Source of the DNA: Calditrichales bacterium MX18-03
GTDB taxonomy: Bacteria; Bacillota; Clostridia; Lutisporales; Lutisporaceae
Direction of reading: 5' to 3'
Assembly: GCA_021083345.1 (NCBI GenBank)
Contig: JAJGRE010000003.1
Location: 372,001-436,000, forward strand
Length of the DNA stretch: 64,000 nt
Shown here one piece after another: positions 34,468-43,503 of the stretch. Within the stretch, counting starts at the first letter, position 1. Every line of letters begins with the position of its first letter. A program made the position numbers and the translations under genes. The notes beneath the pieces were generated by a model. It worked only from the letters and a program-made list of their open reading frames with translations, did not search any database and had not been told where the DNA came from.

Positions 34468-35507
34468 GCTAACGACCCCTTTGAATATGGATTATGCTTC
34501 TCTACAATAGATTTTAGCTTAAGCACGTTTTCGGGTGCCGTGTTATAGCTGACGACCCCGCAGCCAAAGATAAAGCGTCCATTGGCGGCACAATTGCCTA
34601 CCACTTTCCTGACAGCTGCTTCCATCGCCGCCTCATCTCCGCTTTCGACCAGTTTGGATTCGACACTGGCTCTCAGGCTGATGCCCCATTTTTCACAAAG
34701 CTGTTTATATGCTTTCTGGTCGGTATTTGCATCTGCCATAAGCAGGGAAGTGCCTGTCTGCACAAGTGAGTCGGCAATGGGCGTCGTATTACCTCCGCTG
34801 ATCAGCGCTATGCTTTTCAGGCCGCTATCCTTGATATTGCCAATCAACGCTTTCTCGAATCCCAATACCTTTTCCCTGAATAAACTGGGTGATAAAAGCG
34901 GCGGCGTAATCCAAGACTCATTGATGGCGATTCCGATTCCCTTGCTGATGTAGGCTTTTGCAAAGGCCAAGCCCACCTGGGAAGCGAACCGCAGCTGCTC
35001 CTCTGCAAATTCCTCTTCATACAGCAGGTCCATGAGAAAGTTTTCGAAGCCTCTCAGAATGGCAGCCAGCGTAAAAGGTCCTACGATCGTTCCGCTGACA
35101 AGCACCTCGTTGCCCACTTTTTCATTGATCCGCTCACATGCCTCCAGGATCATAGGCATTCGGCCATCCTTCAGCGGATCAGGCGTCCGAAGGTTTTTCA
35201 GATCCGATGCCTCATTTATCACGATGCCGTTGGTAGAGGGAAGCGTTGCGTTCTCGTAGAAGATCATGGGACAGCCCAAGGCTTCCGCCTCAACATTGTA
35301 TATGTCCACCCCCACGGTTATCAAGTCGTGCCGATAGGTCTCATAGGCAGCCAACTGTCCTTCCACAAGCAGGTCCGGACTCTTGGCCATTTGTGACGGC
35401 GTCACATGAACCAGGCTGGCCGCATGTTCATAAATCGTCGGACAGAACGGGATTCTGGGCGGAATAACCCCTTTTCCCAGCTGTTGCATCATTTCTTTGC
35501 TATTCAT
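34464..35507 (-). CDS. Uroporphyrinogen decarboxylase superfamily protein (MtaA-like)
   Basis: 347-residue TIM-barrel protein of the UroD/methyltransferase group (MGVIPPRIPF-like start, SGTIVGPFTLAAILRG, FIFGCGVVSYNTAPENV near the end). The last block keeps a Cys in the place of a zinc ligand. The usual H-x-C of MtaA is replaced by ALISGGNTTP, so a canonical zinc-thiol methyltransferase is unlikely. The ATG at 35507 follows AGGAGG and overlaps the LivF gene stop by 8 bases (ATGAATAG). It is translated with an amino-acid-type importer. Confidence 0.75.
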   Translation of the reverse strand: MNSKEMMQQLGKGVIPPRIPFCPTIYEHAASLVHVTPSQMAKSPDLLVEGQLAAYETYRHDLITVGVDIYNVEAEALGCPMIFYENATLPSTNGIVINEASDLKNLRTPDPLKDGRMPMILEACERINEKVGNEVLVSGTIVGPFTLAAILRGFENFLMDLLYEEEFAEEQLRFASQVGLAFAKAYISKGIGIAINESWITPPLLSPSLFREKVLGFEKALIGNIKDSGLKSIALISGGNTTPIADSLVQTGTSLLMADANTDQKAYKQLCEKWGISLRASVESKLVESGDEAAMEAAVRKVVGNCAANGRFIFGCGVVSYNTAPENVLKLKSIVEKHNPYSKGSLA

Positions 35508-36222
35508 GGGCTTCCTCCTTTTTCTCACCAAGATAAGCCTTTTTGACTGCCGGATCGCACAAAAGCTTTCTTCCTTCACCCGACATGATGATCTTTCCAT
35601 TTTCCAGTACATAGGCATAGTCGCTGAGTGCCAAAGCTTTTTTTGCATTTTGCTCTACAAGCATGACCGTGATGCCGTTGTCTCTGATGGCCTGTATGAT
35701 CTTGAACACTTCCTTGGCCATGATGGGCGACAAGCCCAGTGAGGGTTCGTCCAGCAGCACCATTTTCGGCTCGGACATGAGACCCCTGCATATGGCCAGC
35801 ATCTGCTGCTCACCGCCGCTCAACGTACCGGCGTGCTGATCCTGCCGTTCCCGCAGGATGGGAAACATTTTGAACATCTTATCAATGTTCTCATTGAGCC
35901 GCTTCTTGTCCTTAAGCAGGTAGCCGCCCATGACAAGGTTTTCTTTGATCGTCAGCCCTGAAAACACCTTTCTGCCCTCCGGAACATGAACAATACCGCG
36001 CTTCACCACGTTCTGAGGTATCTGTCCCAAACTGCTGCCTTCGAACTCAATGACACCCTTCTTTAATTTCACCAGCCCCGAGATGGTATTCAGCATGGTC
36101 GTTTTTCCAGCACCGTTGGAGCCGATAATGCTTACGATGGAGCCTTCTCCGACATTCAGAGAAACATCTTTCAGTGCATCGATATGACCATAAGAGACCG
36201 AAAGGTTCTTTACAGCAAGCAT
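35500..36222 (-). CDS. livF: Branched-chain-amino-acid-type ABC transporter ATPase (LivF-like)
   Basis: 240-residue ABC ATPase. Walker A is GSNGAGKTT (36-44), the signature LSGGEQQML and Walker B MVLLDEPSLGLSP are intact, and the C-terminal SGEGRKLLCDPAVKKAYLG is LivF-specific. It stops with TAG at 35500-35502. The start overlaps the LivG gene by 13 bases. It is part of a complete LivHMGF set; such importers also serve amides, urea and aromatic compounds, so the ligand is open. Confidence 0.92.
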   Translation of the reverse strand: MLAVKNLSVSYGHIDALKDVSLNVGEGSIVSIIGSNGAGKTTMLNTISGLVKLKKGVIEFEGSSLGQIPQNVVKRGIVHVPEGRKVFSGLTIKENLVMGGYLLKDKKRLNENIDKMFKMFPILRERQDQHAGTLSGGEQQMLAICRGLMSEPKMVLLDEPSLGLSPIMAKEVFKIIQAIRDNGITVMLVEQNAKKALALSDYAYVLENGKIIMSGEGRKLLCDPAVKKAYLGEKKEEAHE

Positions 36223-36989
36223 TCTTCATCCTCCTCCCCGATATAGGCTTCCGTCACTTCCTGATTGTTCTGGATGTCGGTTGGCGTTCCGCTTGCCAGC
36301 AGCTCTCCGAAATTCAGAACATATATCCAGCGGCACAGCTCCATAATGACCTCCATCCGATGCTCAATGATCAGGATCGATAAGTCAAAATCCCTGTGCA
36401 GTCTTTTAACCAGTCCGATAAACTCACCCACTTCGCTGGGATTCAGGCCGGCCGCGGGCTCATCCAGCAGCAGCACCTTGGGGTTGGTTGCCAGGGCCCT
36501 TGCAATTTCCAGCTTTCTCTGCAAGCCGTAAGGGAGGCTCTCCGGGTTTTCATATGCCAAAGGCTTCAGACCTACGATGTCCAGGTAGTGCATGCTTTTT
36601 TCCCGGTTCTCCTCCTCCTGCCGCTTCCTTCTTCCCATACGGAATATGGACTCGAAAATGTTGTAGGAGGAATACGGATCTGCCGCAGTCATCACGTTTT
36701 CCAGGACATTGAGCCCTTTAAAAAGCCTTATGTTCTGAAAAGTACGGGCGATACCCGCACGAGTGATCTGATGCTGCCCTAGCCCCGTAAGGTCCCGGCC
36801 TTCCAGCAGGATCTTTCCGGAGTCCAGCTTATATACCCCGGAAATCAGGTTGAATGCAGTGGTCTTTCCCGCACCGTTAGGCCCTATGATGCCGACGATA
36901 TCATTTTGCCGGAGGTCCAGGGAAAAGTCTGTCACGGCTTGGATGCCGCCAAAGGCTTTGGATATGCTTCTAACTTCCAATCTGTTCAT
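36210..36989 (-). CDS. livG: Branched-chain-amino-acid-type ABC transporter ATPase (LivG-like)
   Basis: 259-residue ABC ATPase with Walker A GPNGAGKTT (about 35-43), a LivG-type signature region (LPYGLQRKLEIARAL, diverged from LSGGQ as in many LivG) and Walker B VLLLDEPAAGLNP. The ATG at 36989 follows AAAGGAG; the longer upstream frame overlaps LivM. It works as a heterodimer with LivF. Confidence 0.92.
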   Translation of the reverse strand: MNRLEVRSISKAFGGIQAVTDFSLDLRQNDIVGIIGPNGAGKTTAFNLISGVYKLDSGKILLEGRDLTGLGQHQITRAGIARTFQNIRLFKGLNVLENVMTAADPYSSYNIFESIFRMGRRKRQEEENREKSMHYLDIVGLKPLAYENPESLPYGLQRKLEIARALATNPKVLLLDEPAAGLNPSEVGEFIGLVKRLHRDFDLSILIIEHRMEVIMELCRWIYVLNFGELLASGTPTDIQNNQEVTEAYIGEEDEECLL

Positions 36990-36993
36990 CCCA

Positions 36994-37845
36994 TTATGCT
37001 CCTTTGCTGGTCTTCGTTCTGCCGTGTTTTGCAAAAAGCTCATACTCACCGAAAATGCCGGTAGGCCGGAAGTTCAGTATGATCAAAACGATGACGCAAT
37101 AAATTACAATCCGCCATTCGGAAGCAAACCTTAATATCTCAGGAAGAGAGGCCAGCGTCAATGCAGCCACAACCGCACCCGTCAAGCTGTTGATCCCCCC
37201 GAAGAAAACAATGATAATCCATTCGGCAGAAACACCCCAATCAAACATCCCTGGCTCTACATAGGTTGTATAATACCCGTACATGACTCCTGCATAGCTT
37301 GTAATGGCAGCAGCCAGCAGGAAAGCGGTCAGCTTGACCCGGTCCGCATCAATACCCATGGAGCGGGCAGCCAGTTCATCGCTTCTCAAGGCAAGACATT
37401 GCCTGCCGAACTTGGAATACTTGAAATTTGCAACAATATAAATGCATAGAGCGGCAGACAGTACCACCAGCCACAGGCTGGTATACTTGGGTATGCCGGA
37501 CAGTCCCATGGCGCCGCCGGTAAAGCTCACCGAGTTGTTCAGTATGGCGATGATGGCTTCACCGAATCCAAAGGTTACCAATGAAATGTAATCCCTTCGC
37601 AGCTTTATGGTAGGCAGGCCCACCAGCAGCCCCGCTGTCAGTCCGCACAGCACAGCTGCTGCAATTGCCAGCGGAAAAGGCATATGGTACTTGATGCCCA
37701 GGACACCTGCAACATACGCCCCTATAGCCATAAAAGACGCCTGACCGAAGGAGAAAAGGCCTGTCAGTCCTGTCACAACAAAGACGCCCATGACACCCAG
37801 CAATGTGATGCAGGTGAAAGTAATAACTGAAAAAACTAAATCCAA
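36994..37845 (-). CDS. livM: Branched-chain-amino-acid-type ABC permease (LivM-like)
   Basis: 283-residue permease with about eight hydrophobic segments. GLFSFGQASFMAIGAYVAG and the motif YGVMYGYY-to-GVSAEWIIIVFFGGINSL mark LivM. The start is a TTG at 37845, chosen because it lies right after AAAGGAGGAGTACCA and starts the first membrane segment; the longer frame has no such site. Confidence 0.9.
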   Translation of the reverse strand: MDLVFSVITFTCITLLGVMGVFVVTGLTGLFSFGQASFMAIGAYVAGVLGIKYHMPFPLAIAAAVLCGLTAGLLVGLPTIKLRRDYISLVTFGFGEAIIAILNNSVSFTGGAMGLSGIPKYTSLWLVVLSAALCIYIVANFKYSKFGRQCLALRSDELAARSMGIDADRVKLTAFLLAAAITSYAGVMYGYYTTYVEPGMFDWGVSAEWIIIVFFGGINSLTGAVVAALTLASLPEILRFASEWRIVIYCVIVLIILNFRPTGIFGEYELFAKHGRTKTSKGA

Positions 37846-37861
37846 TGGTACTCCTCCTTTA

Positions 37862-38752
37862 TCAAGCTTTTTCCTGAACGATCCTGCCTGCAATTCCCTG
37901 AGGCCGTACAAGCAAAAACACCAGCATGATGACAAAAATGAAGACCGGCGTCAGCCCTGAACCTACCAGGCCGATCAGAAGGACTTCGGTAAGACCCAGC
38001 AAAACAGCCCCTGCCACTGCACCTGTAATGTTTCCCAAGCCGCCTATGACCGAAGCAATAAAGCCCTTGACGATCAGCTTTCCAAGCTGTGGGTACAAGG
38101 TATAGTTGATCCCGAGGAAAACACCGCTGATTCCGCCAAAAACACCTGAAGCGAAGAATGTGGCCATGATGACGAAATTCGCATCCACCCCCATCAAGGT
38201 GGACGTATTCACATCAAAGGATAAAGCCCGGACGGCCACGCCAATCCTGGTTTTGTACAGAACCCACATAAGCGCAGTCAATGCGATAATGGAAATAACC
38301 AGCATATAGAAATCCGATGCTGCGAACGTAAAATCTCCGATTTGATATATTTGGGACCCCAGTGCAAAGGGGTAGGAGTAGAAATTGCTGCTTGCAAAAA
38401 TGGTAACCAGGTTTTCCAGAAGCATGCCCATGGTGATGGAAGAAACAAAATAATAGATGACCGGGCTTTTATTGACTCTAAGCCTTCTAAAGGCTGTCCT
38501 TTCCACGATAACAGCAACAAAGCCTCCCGCTAAAGCTGCCGCTATGACAGTAATGATCAGCAGGGGCGTAGATGTTATATGGTTTTTCAGGCCGATAGCT
38601 GCAAGATACCCTATATACGCAGTAGCTGTCATGACTCCGCCATGGGAAAAGTTCGAGAACTTCAGAACATTGAATATCAGCGCAAACCCGACCGCTATCA
38701 GCGCATACACCGAGCCCAGGGAAATGCCGTTTATTAGCTGCTGAACACTCAC
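37862..38752 (-). CDS. livH: Branched-chain-amino-acid-type ABC permease (LivH-like)
   Basis: 296-residue permease starting MSVQQLINGISLGSVYALIAVGF, the classic LivH opening. KGFIASVIGGLGNITGAVAGA near the C-terminus is the coupling region. The GTG at 38752 is chosen over a GTG 12 bases earlier because of its spacing to AAAGGAG and the match to the family start. It is separated from the binding-protein gene by a strong hairpin. Confidence 0.9.
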   Translation of the reverse strand: MSVQQLINGISLGSVYALIAVGFALIFNVLKFSNFSHGGVMTATAYIGYLAAIGLKNHITSTPLLIITVIAAALAGGFVAVIVERTAFRRLRVNKSPVIYYFVSSITMGMLLENLVTIFASSNFYSYPFALGSQIYQIGDFTFAASDFYMLVISIIALTALMWVLYKTRIGVAVRALSFDVNTSTLMGVDANFVIMATFFASGVFGGISGVFLGINYTLYPQLGKLIVKGFIASVIGGLGNITGAVAGAVLLGLTEVLLIGLVGSGLTPVFIFVIMLVFLLVRPQGIAGRIVQEKA

Positions 38753-38781
38753 TTTGGTAGCCACTCCTTTAAATTTTATTA

Positions 38782-38810
38782 GGAAGGCTCCCGGCTGACG
38801 GGAGCCTTCC
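38782..38810 (-). promoter_or_regulatory. Intercistronic hairpin between binding protein and permease
   Basis: GGAAGGCTCCCG and CGGGAGCCTTCC form a perfect 12-bp GC-rich stem with a 5-base loop and no T-run. This is the usual place for a stabilising hairpin that favours binding-protein expression. Confidence 0.65.
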
Positions 38811-38818
38811 GTTTCCGA

Positions 38819-39988
38819 TTACTGTTTATGTTCTTCCGGTATATATCTGCCCAGGTCCTTGTATTGACCTTTTTCTATCTGGTACATGACCATGGATAGC
38901 CCCACAGGACTGTGTGTCTTTTCCGATAGGGTAATGACACCTGTAGAGCCTTTAACGTCCTTTACTTTTTCCAGCGCCGATTTCAATGCTTCAGCGTCTC
39001 CTTTTCCGGCTTTCTTCAGTGCTTCCGCAACAACCAGCACTTTGTCATAGCCCAGGAAAGCTTTATTGATGGGGCTTTCATTGTACTTTGCCTTATAGGC
39101 TTCGTTGATTTCTTTCAATTGTGGCTCAGTATCTGAGTAATTGTTTGCAAAGTAAATATTGTCGGCAATTGCCGGGTCATTTACCATGCTGGCAAAAGGA
39201 GGTGCAAAATCAAGCCCGCCTATTAAAGGAATATTGATCCCCAATTGCTTTACTTGCTTGGTCAGCAAGACGCAGTCCTGCACATAGTTGGGGAAATAGA
39301 TGGCTTCGGCCTGACTGTCTTTAATTTTTGAAAGCTACGTCTTAAAGTCCTTATCCCCCTTCATGTAGATTTCTTCAACTGCTATTTGACCGCCCTTTTT
39401 TTGTACAAAGGCCATGAAGGGTTTAACCAGCGATACAGAGAATGCGTTGGACTGATCATACAGTACGGCTATTTTTTTTGCTCCTAGCTTTTCCATGGTG
39501 TAGCTGGCAAGTATTTCAGCATATTGGACACTGGTTGGCTGTACCAGGAACATATAGGGCTGCGGGGTTCCGTCTTCTTTTACTGTGACTCTTGGATCAA
39601 TAAAGCTTCCGACTACAGGCACTTTTTTCTCATTGGCAATAGGTGCCAGCGCAATTCCGATATTGCTGACCGGCGGACCTAAAACAACTGTTGCCTTGTC
39701 CTGTCCTGCCAGTCTGTTATATGCATTGATCGCTTCCTTTACATCGCCTTTGGTATCATAGGTCACCAGCTTCAGCATTTTTCCATTGATCCCGCCATCC
39801 TTGTTGATCTTTTCTACTGCCAGCTCTGCTCCGTTGGCAACGGCTTTGCCCCATACCGAGGTATTGCCGCTCAGATCTTGAATGTTTCCGATGACGATTT
39901 CGCCGCCTTGCGCAGTAGAACAAGCTGTCAAAGAAAGAAGGCCTAACACCAGAATGACCGATAGCAATAGTGAAACGATTTTTCTCAT
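38819..39988 (-). pseudogene. livK: Branched-chain-amino-acid-type binding lipoprotein interrupted by in-frame TAG
   Basis: 389-residue frame with a lipobox (LLSLTACST) and family opening EIVIGNIQDLSGNTSVWGKAV. Codon 218 (39335-39337) is TAG within KDFKT-stop-LSKIKDSQAEAIYFP. The frame before and after is the same, with no indel, and the downstream half continues the fold to the normal end. A single C-to-T change from CAG (Gln) explains it. Unless read through, the importer lacks a full binding protein. The start at 39988 has an AAGGGGG site. Confidence 0.85.
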
Positions 39989-40093
39989 GAATGAATCCCC
40001 CTTATTATTATTTATTTAAAGCAGTTGAATACAAAGCCTCCGACAGGTTTGGTCCGCCCCATATCCCCCTTTAAATCCCGTGTCTGTGTTGTA

Positions 40094-41089
40094 CTATGTC
40101 GTGCTTCTTATAACCAATTGTGCTTCCAATTCCTCAACCAGGGGTTTGAGTCTCTTCTTGCTGTTGATAATTTTCACCAGACGCTCCATTGCCTTCGCCC
40201 CCATCTCATAGGTAGGCTGAGACATTGTCGTAAGCGGCGGATCGATCATTTCCGTTGTGTCCAGGTCGTCAAAGCCAATAACCTTGACATCTTCGGGAAT
40301 GCGGATGCCTTTTTCCTTTAAGGCTTTCATAGACCCCATAGCCTTTCGGTCGCTGGTGGCAAAGAGGGCATCAAACGCTAGTCCTTCTTGAAGGATGGCT
40401 TTGCAAGCATTGTATCCCTCCCGTGCACCGCTCACACCCTGGGTAATCAGCTTTTCATTTATTGCAAGTCCCAGTTCCCGGTGTGCTTCTATGAAACCCT
40501 CCAGGCGCTCACGGTATACATTCACCTCCGGATTGCCGTTGATCAGTGCGATTTTTCTGCATCCCCGCCGAAGCAGCAGTGAGGTGGCATTATAAGCAGC
40601 CATATGATTGTTCACTACAACGGCATCTAATAGCATTTCCATTTTCCGCACCAATAGAACAACCGGGAATTCTTCTTTAACCAGCTGCAGTATGTGTGAG
40701 CTTTTGCTGGTGGCGGTTGCAAAAATCAATCCGTCCACCCAGCGCTTCTGCAGTTTATTGACGTAATCCATCTCTACCGGTATACTCTCGTCGGTATTGC
40801 ACAGTATGACCGTATAGCCATGCTTTCGCGCAACATCCTCCACACCTCTGGCTACAGCGGGAAAAATCGGATTTCGTATGTTGGGGATGATCAAGCCGAC
40901 TGTATAGGTCTTCCCTTCTTTCAGCCCTTTCGCCAGCGCATTGGGACAATAATTCAACTGTTGTACCGCTTCCAGAACCCGCTGCTTTGTCTCAGCATCG
41001 ACGGGAATTCTCCCGCTCAATGCTCTGGATACAGTGCTGGCCGAAACGCCTGCAAGCCGGGCAACGTCGTTTATCGTGGTTATTTCCAA
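40094..41089 (-). CDS. LacI family transcriptional regulator
   Basis: About 331 residues: N-terminal LacI helix-turn-helix (TTINDVARLAGVSASTVSRALSG) followed by a sugar-binding-protein-like effector domain (TYTVGLIIPNIRNPIFPAVARG). The start is uncertain. A GGGAGGTG site sits directly before TTG at 41089, too close for ideal spacing, and an ATA six bases later would fit spacing better. A TTG at 41116 has no site. It lies between the broken binding-protein gene and an Old Yellow Enzyme gene, and may control either. Confidence 0.85.
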   Translation of the reverse strand: MEITTINDVARLAGVSASTVSRALSGRIPVDAETKQRVLEAVQQLNYCPNALAKGLKEGKTYTVGLIIPNIRNPIFPAVARGVEDVARKHGYTVILCNTDESIPVEMDYVNKLQKRWVDGLIFATATSKSSHILQLVKEEFPVVLLVRKMEMLLDAVVVNNHMAAYNATSLLLRRGCRKIALINGNPEVNVYRERLEGFIEAHRELGLAINEKLITQGVSGAREGYNACKAILQEGLAFDALFATSDRKAMGSMKALKEKGIRIPEDVKVIGFDDLDTTEMIDPPLTTMSQPTYEMGAKAMERLVKIINSKKRLKPLVEELEAQLVIRSTT

Positions 41090-41108
41090 CACCTCCCAAT
41101 GCAATCCT

Positions 41109-41133
41109 TTGTGCAATCGTTTGTGCGTTGTGC
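41109..41133. repeat. Three TTGTGC repeats ahead of the LacI gene
   Basis: TTGTGC occurs at 41109, 41121 and 41128 in the 54-base gap between the lacI-type gene and the stop of the upstream oxidoreductase. The first two flank a central TCG. They could be operator half-sites for autoregulation. Short, so only suggestive. Confidence 0.3.
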
Positions 41134-41143
41134 ATGGTGAATC

Positions 41144-42478
41144 CTAACCGTTCCTGCATACCTTGCCATATATGGGCGCATAGATTTTGGAGTCCTTGAT
41201 GGCACATCCGGTGGTTCCGCCCGAACGCATAATATCCGTGCATTTTCCACAAGCGATGCAGCACTTCTCTTTTATCAACGATCCGTTTTTGATGATGTCC
41301 TTTGCAAAGTCGGGATAAGCAAAGCTTTCTCTGCCATATCCGATGATGGTGGCAAGCCCGTCTTCCAAGGTGCCTGCTGCAAGGCTTGCAGAAAACTGCC
41401 TTAACCAGCTGAATCCTGTCCCTACAACCGCCATTTGCGGAATGTCCTTCTGAATCTCCCCAATGCCGTTAATTAGCCGCGCTACGCCAACCAGCGGATG
41501 CTCTGGAGGTGTATACGGTCCCTTATCATAAGGCCGATTGACATGAGGATTATAGTAAGGGTTTCCCATGGTCAGATTCACTATCTTGACACCGCTTTCC
41601 CACAGTAGTTTAACCAGCAGCTTGGGTTCCGATAAGTCGTATTGCAGGAAGTCGGCCTTGTCTACGCCCCAGCCGTAAGGATACGGTATTGCGTCATAAA
41701 TATTTAAACGGGTGGTTACAATAAAATCCTTTCCCAGGCAGTCCTTTATTTTCCGCACCACATTTAGAAGAAACCGCGTCCGCCCTTCAAAGGTTTCCCC
41801 ATATCTGCCCTTTCTGGTAAAGGCTGAAAGCAGCTCGGAATTCAAGTAGCGATGACAGCATTTTATGTCCACCCCATGGAATCCGGCTTTATGAGCCAGT
41901 ACTGCAGCCTTCACATAGTGGTCTTCCAGTTTTTCCAGTTCATCGTCGAATAGGATGGGAACGTCGTCATTCAGCTTTTGTGCTGCATCCAGATACGGAT
42001 TCCGCGCTGCAAGGATGGGAACTGGCTTGTTATATGGCTTGCTATACCGGCCTGAATGGGTCAGCTGCATGATCAGCATCGGTGTGTGTCCGGATCCATG
42101 CTCTTCTTGTGCCTGTTGCAGCATTGCCGTTGCCAGCTTTTGAAATTGCGGAAGATTGTTCGCATGTATCCACAGCTGCCTCGGGTTTGCCCGGCCTTCC
42201 GGAACCACTGCCACCGCCTCAAACCAAAGTAGTCCGGCACCGCCCCGTGAAAACCGTTCATACCTTCTCTTTGTCAGCTCACCAGGCGCTCCGTCCAGCT
42301 CGCCGTCCGCACCTTCCATGGGGTGGACGGCTAAAGCGTTTGGCAGATCAAAACCGTCAATTTTTGCTTTTCTGGAAAGTATTTCAAGCTTGTCCGAAAA
42401 CTTCAATTTCACCCCCAGGGCCATTGCATCCTCAACAACCTCTTTCAGTTCCCCATACTTAAACTCTTTGTGGCCCAC
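41144..42478 (-). CDS. Old Yellow Enzyme family NADH:flavin oxidoreductase with C-terminal cysteine cluster
   Basis: 444-residue FMN TIM-barrel oxidoreductase. Family blocks include LTHSGRYSKP, GFHGVDIKCCHRYL, and the phosphate-binding end GYGRESFAYPDF. The C-terminal CCIACGKCTDIMRSGGTTGC resembles the [4Fe-4S] site of 2,4-dienoyl-CoA reductase-type members, but the large C-terminal FAD/NAD domains of those enzymes are absent. It begins with GTG at 42478; ribosome-site spacing is long. It is divergent from an AraC regulator that probably controls it. Confidence 0.82.
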   Translation of the reverse strand: MGHKEFKYGELKEVVEDAMALGVKLKFSDKLEILSRKAKIDGFDLPNALAVHPMEGADGELDGAPGELTKRRYERFSRGGAGLLWFEAVAVVPEGRANPRQLWIHANNLPQFQKLATAMLQQAQEEHGSGHTPMLIMQLTHSGRYSKPYNKPVPILAARNPYLDAAQKLNDDVPILFDDELEKLEDHYVKAAVLAHKAGFHGVDIKCCHRYLNSELLSAFTRKGRYGETFEGRTRFLLNVVRKIKDCLGKDFIVTTRLNIYDAIPYPYGWGVDKADFLQYDLSEPKLLVKLLWESGVKIVNLTMGNPYYNPHVNRPYDKGPYTPPEHPLVGVARLINGIGEIQKDIPQMAVVGTGFSWLRQFSASLAAGTLEDGLATIIGYGRESFAYPDFAKDIIKNGSLIKEKCCIACGKCTDIMRSGGTTGCAIKDSKIYAPIYGKVCRNG

Positions 42479-42617
42479 TGCTTTTCATCATCTCCCTTTT
42501 TTGTTATAATAGCCTTGATACTAATTATAATTATATTGATTCCCTGCTTCTAATTCTACAGATTCTTTGTCATAAAATTAGCGTTTTTTGCGTTAGTCTT
42601 TCAGAGGAGGTTGAAAC

Positions 42618-43433
42618 ATGTCCGATGCCATTGAAATATACTACAGGGAAAATTACCTGCCAATGGAGCTGAAGAACCATTTTCACAATTCCTATGAAAT
42701 GATTTATGTAGTTGAAGGAAAGGCTGAATTCCGGATAAACGATAAGCTATATACCGTCGGCAGAGATGATGTTGTCTTCATCAACAATCTGGAAAACCAT
42801 GAATTGAAAGTACTGGAGCTGCCCTATAGGAGGTCCTTTATCCTGATAAAACCGAATTGCTTTCAGACCTTGATCAGCAATCCCATCCTTGCCTCCATTT
42901 TTAAATACAGACCGGAACGCTTCGAGCACGTCATCCACTTGAATGATGAAAAAAGCCGTTCAATATGCCAAATCACATCAAAAATGACGGATGAATTCTC
43001 CATGAAGGCTGATTTTTGGGAGGCAGCATTGGAATCCTGCTTGCAACTGTTATTGGTATCCATATACCGAGCGTATAAAGAGCATTTCCCGTTAAAGACT
43101 CTCAACCGTTCCACAAACACCATACTGGAAATTCAGAAATATATTGATGCGCACCTTATTGAACCCTTGAGCCTTGAAGAAGTATCCAAATTGTTTTACA
43201 CGGATATGTACTATCTGTCCCATCTTTTCAAAAAAGTAACGGGCTTTAACTTCAAGGACTACATCATTCTGCAGCGGATATCAAAAGCCAAGGACCAACT
43301 GTATTATACTTCCGATGATGTGACGACGGTAGGGCTCAACTGCGGCTTCAACAATGTCAACCACTTCATAAGGACTTTTAAAAAGTATGCCGGAACCACA
43401 CCCTATCAATACAGAAAAATGCATACAAAATAG
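42618..43433 (+). CDS. AraC family regulator with cupin sensor domain
   Basis: 271-residue regulator: an N-terminal cupin-like effector domain (about 1-140, NHFHNSYEMIYVVEGKAEF) and two helix-turn-helix motifs at the C-terminus (LSLEEVSKLFYTDMYYLSHLF, VGLNCGFNNVNHFIRTFKKY). The start at 42618 follows AGAGGAGG and the stop is TAG. It is divergent from the Old Yellow Enzyme gene across a 139-base AT-rich gap that holds TATAAT at about 42506. Confidence 0.88.
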   Translation: MSDAIEIYYRENYLPMELKNHFHNSYEMIYVVEGKAEFRINDKLYTVGRDDVVFINNLENHELKVLELPYRRSFILIKPNCFQTLISNPILASIFKYRPERFEHVIHLNDEKSRSICQITSKMTDEFSMKADFWEAALESCLQLLLVSIYRAYKEHFPLKTLNRSTNTILEIQKYIDAHLIEPLSLEEVSKLFYTDMYYLSHLFKKVTGFNFKDYIILQRISKAKDQLYYTSDDVTTVGLNCGFNNVNHFIRTFKKYAGTTPYQYRKMHTK

Positions 43434-43482
43434 AAGGGGACGTGTCCATGCTGCTTGCTTGGCAGCGGGGACTGTCCCCTTC
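43433..43482. terminator. Hairpin with GGACTGTCCCC core between convergent genes
   Basis: GAAGGGGACGTGTCC pairs with GGGGACTGTCCCCTTC, with an inner GCTGC/GCAGC stem. It lies between the converging araC-type and dehydrogenase genes. Its core is shared with the hairpin beside the dehydrogenase remnant at 31345-31412. Confidence 0.6.
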
Positions 43483-43503
43483 GTGTTCCTGTTCATTCCC
43501 TTT

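Noticed and set aside
38819-39283. Separate small gene downstream of the interrupted binding protein
   Set aside because: It is the same frame as the upstream half, continues the same fold and has no start site of its own.
39335-39337. Pyrrolysine or other programmed readthrough at TAG
   Set aside because: TAG serves as an ordinary stop in several genes here (13370, 25483, 35500, 43431), and binding proteins have no known need for a special residue at this place. A nonsense mutation is simpler, though not excluded.
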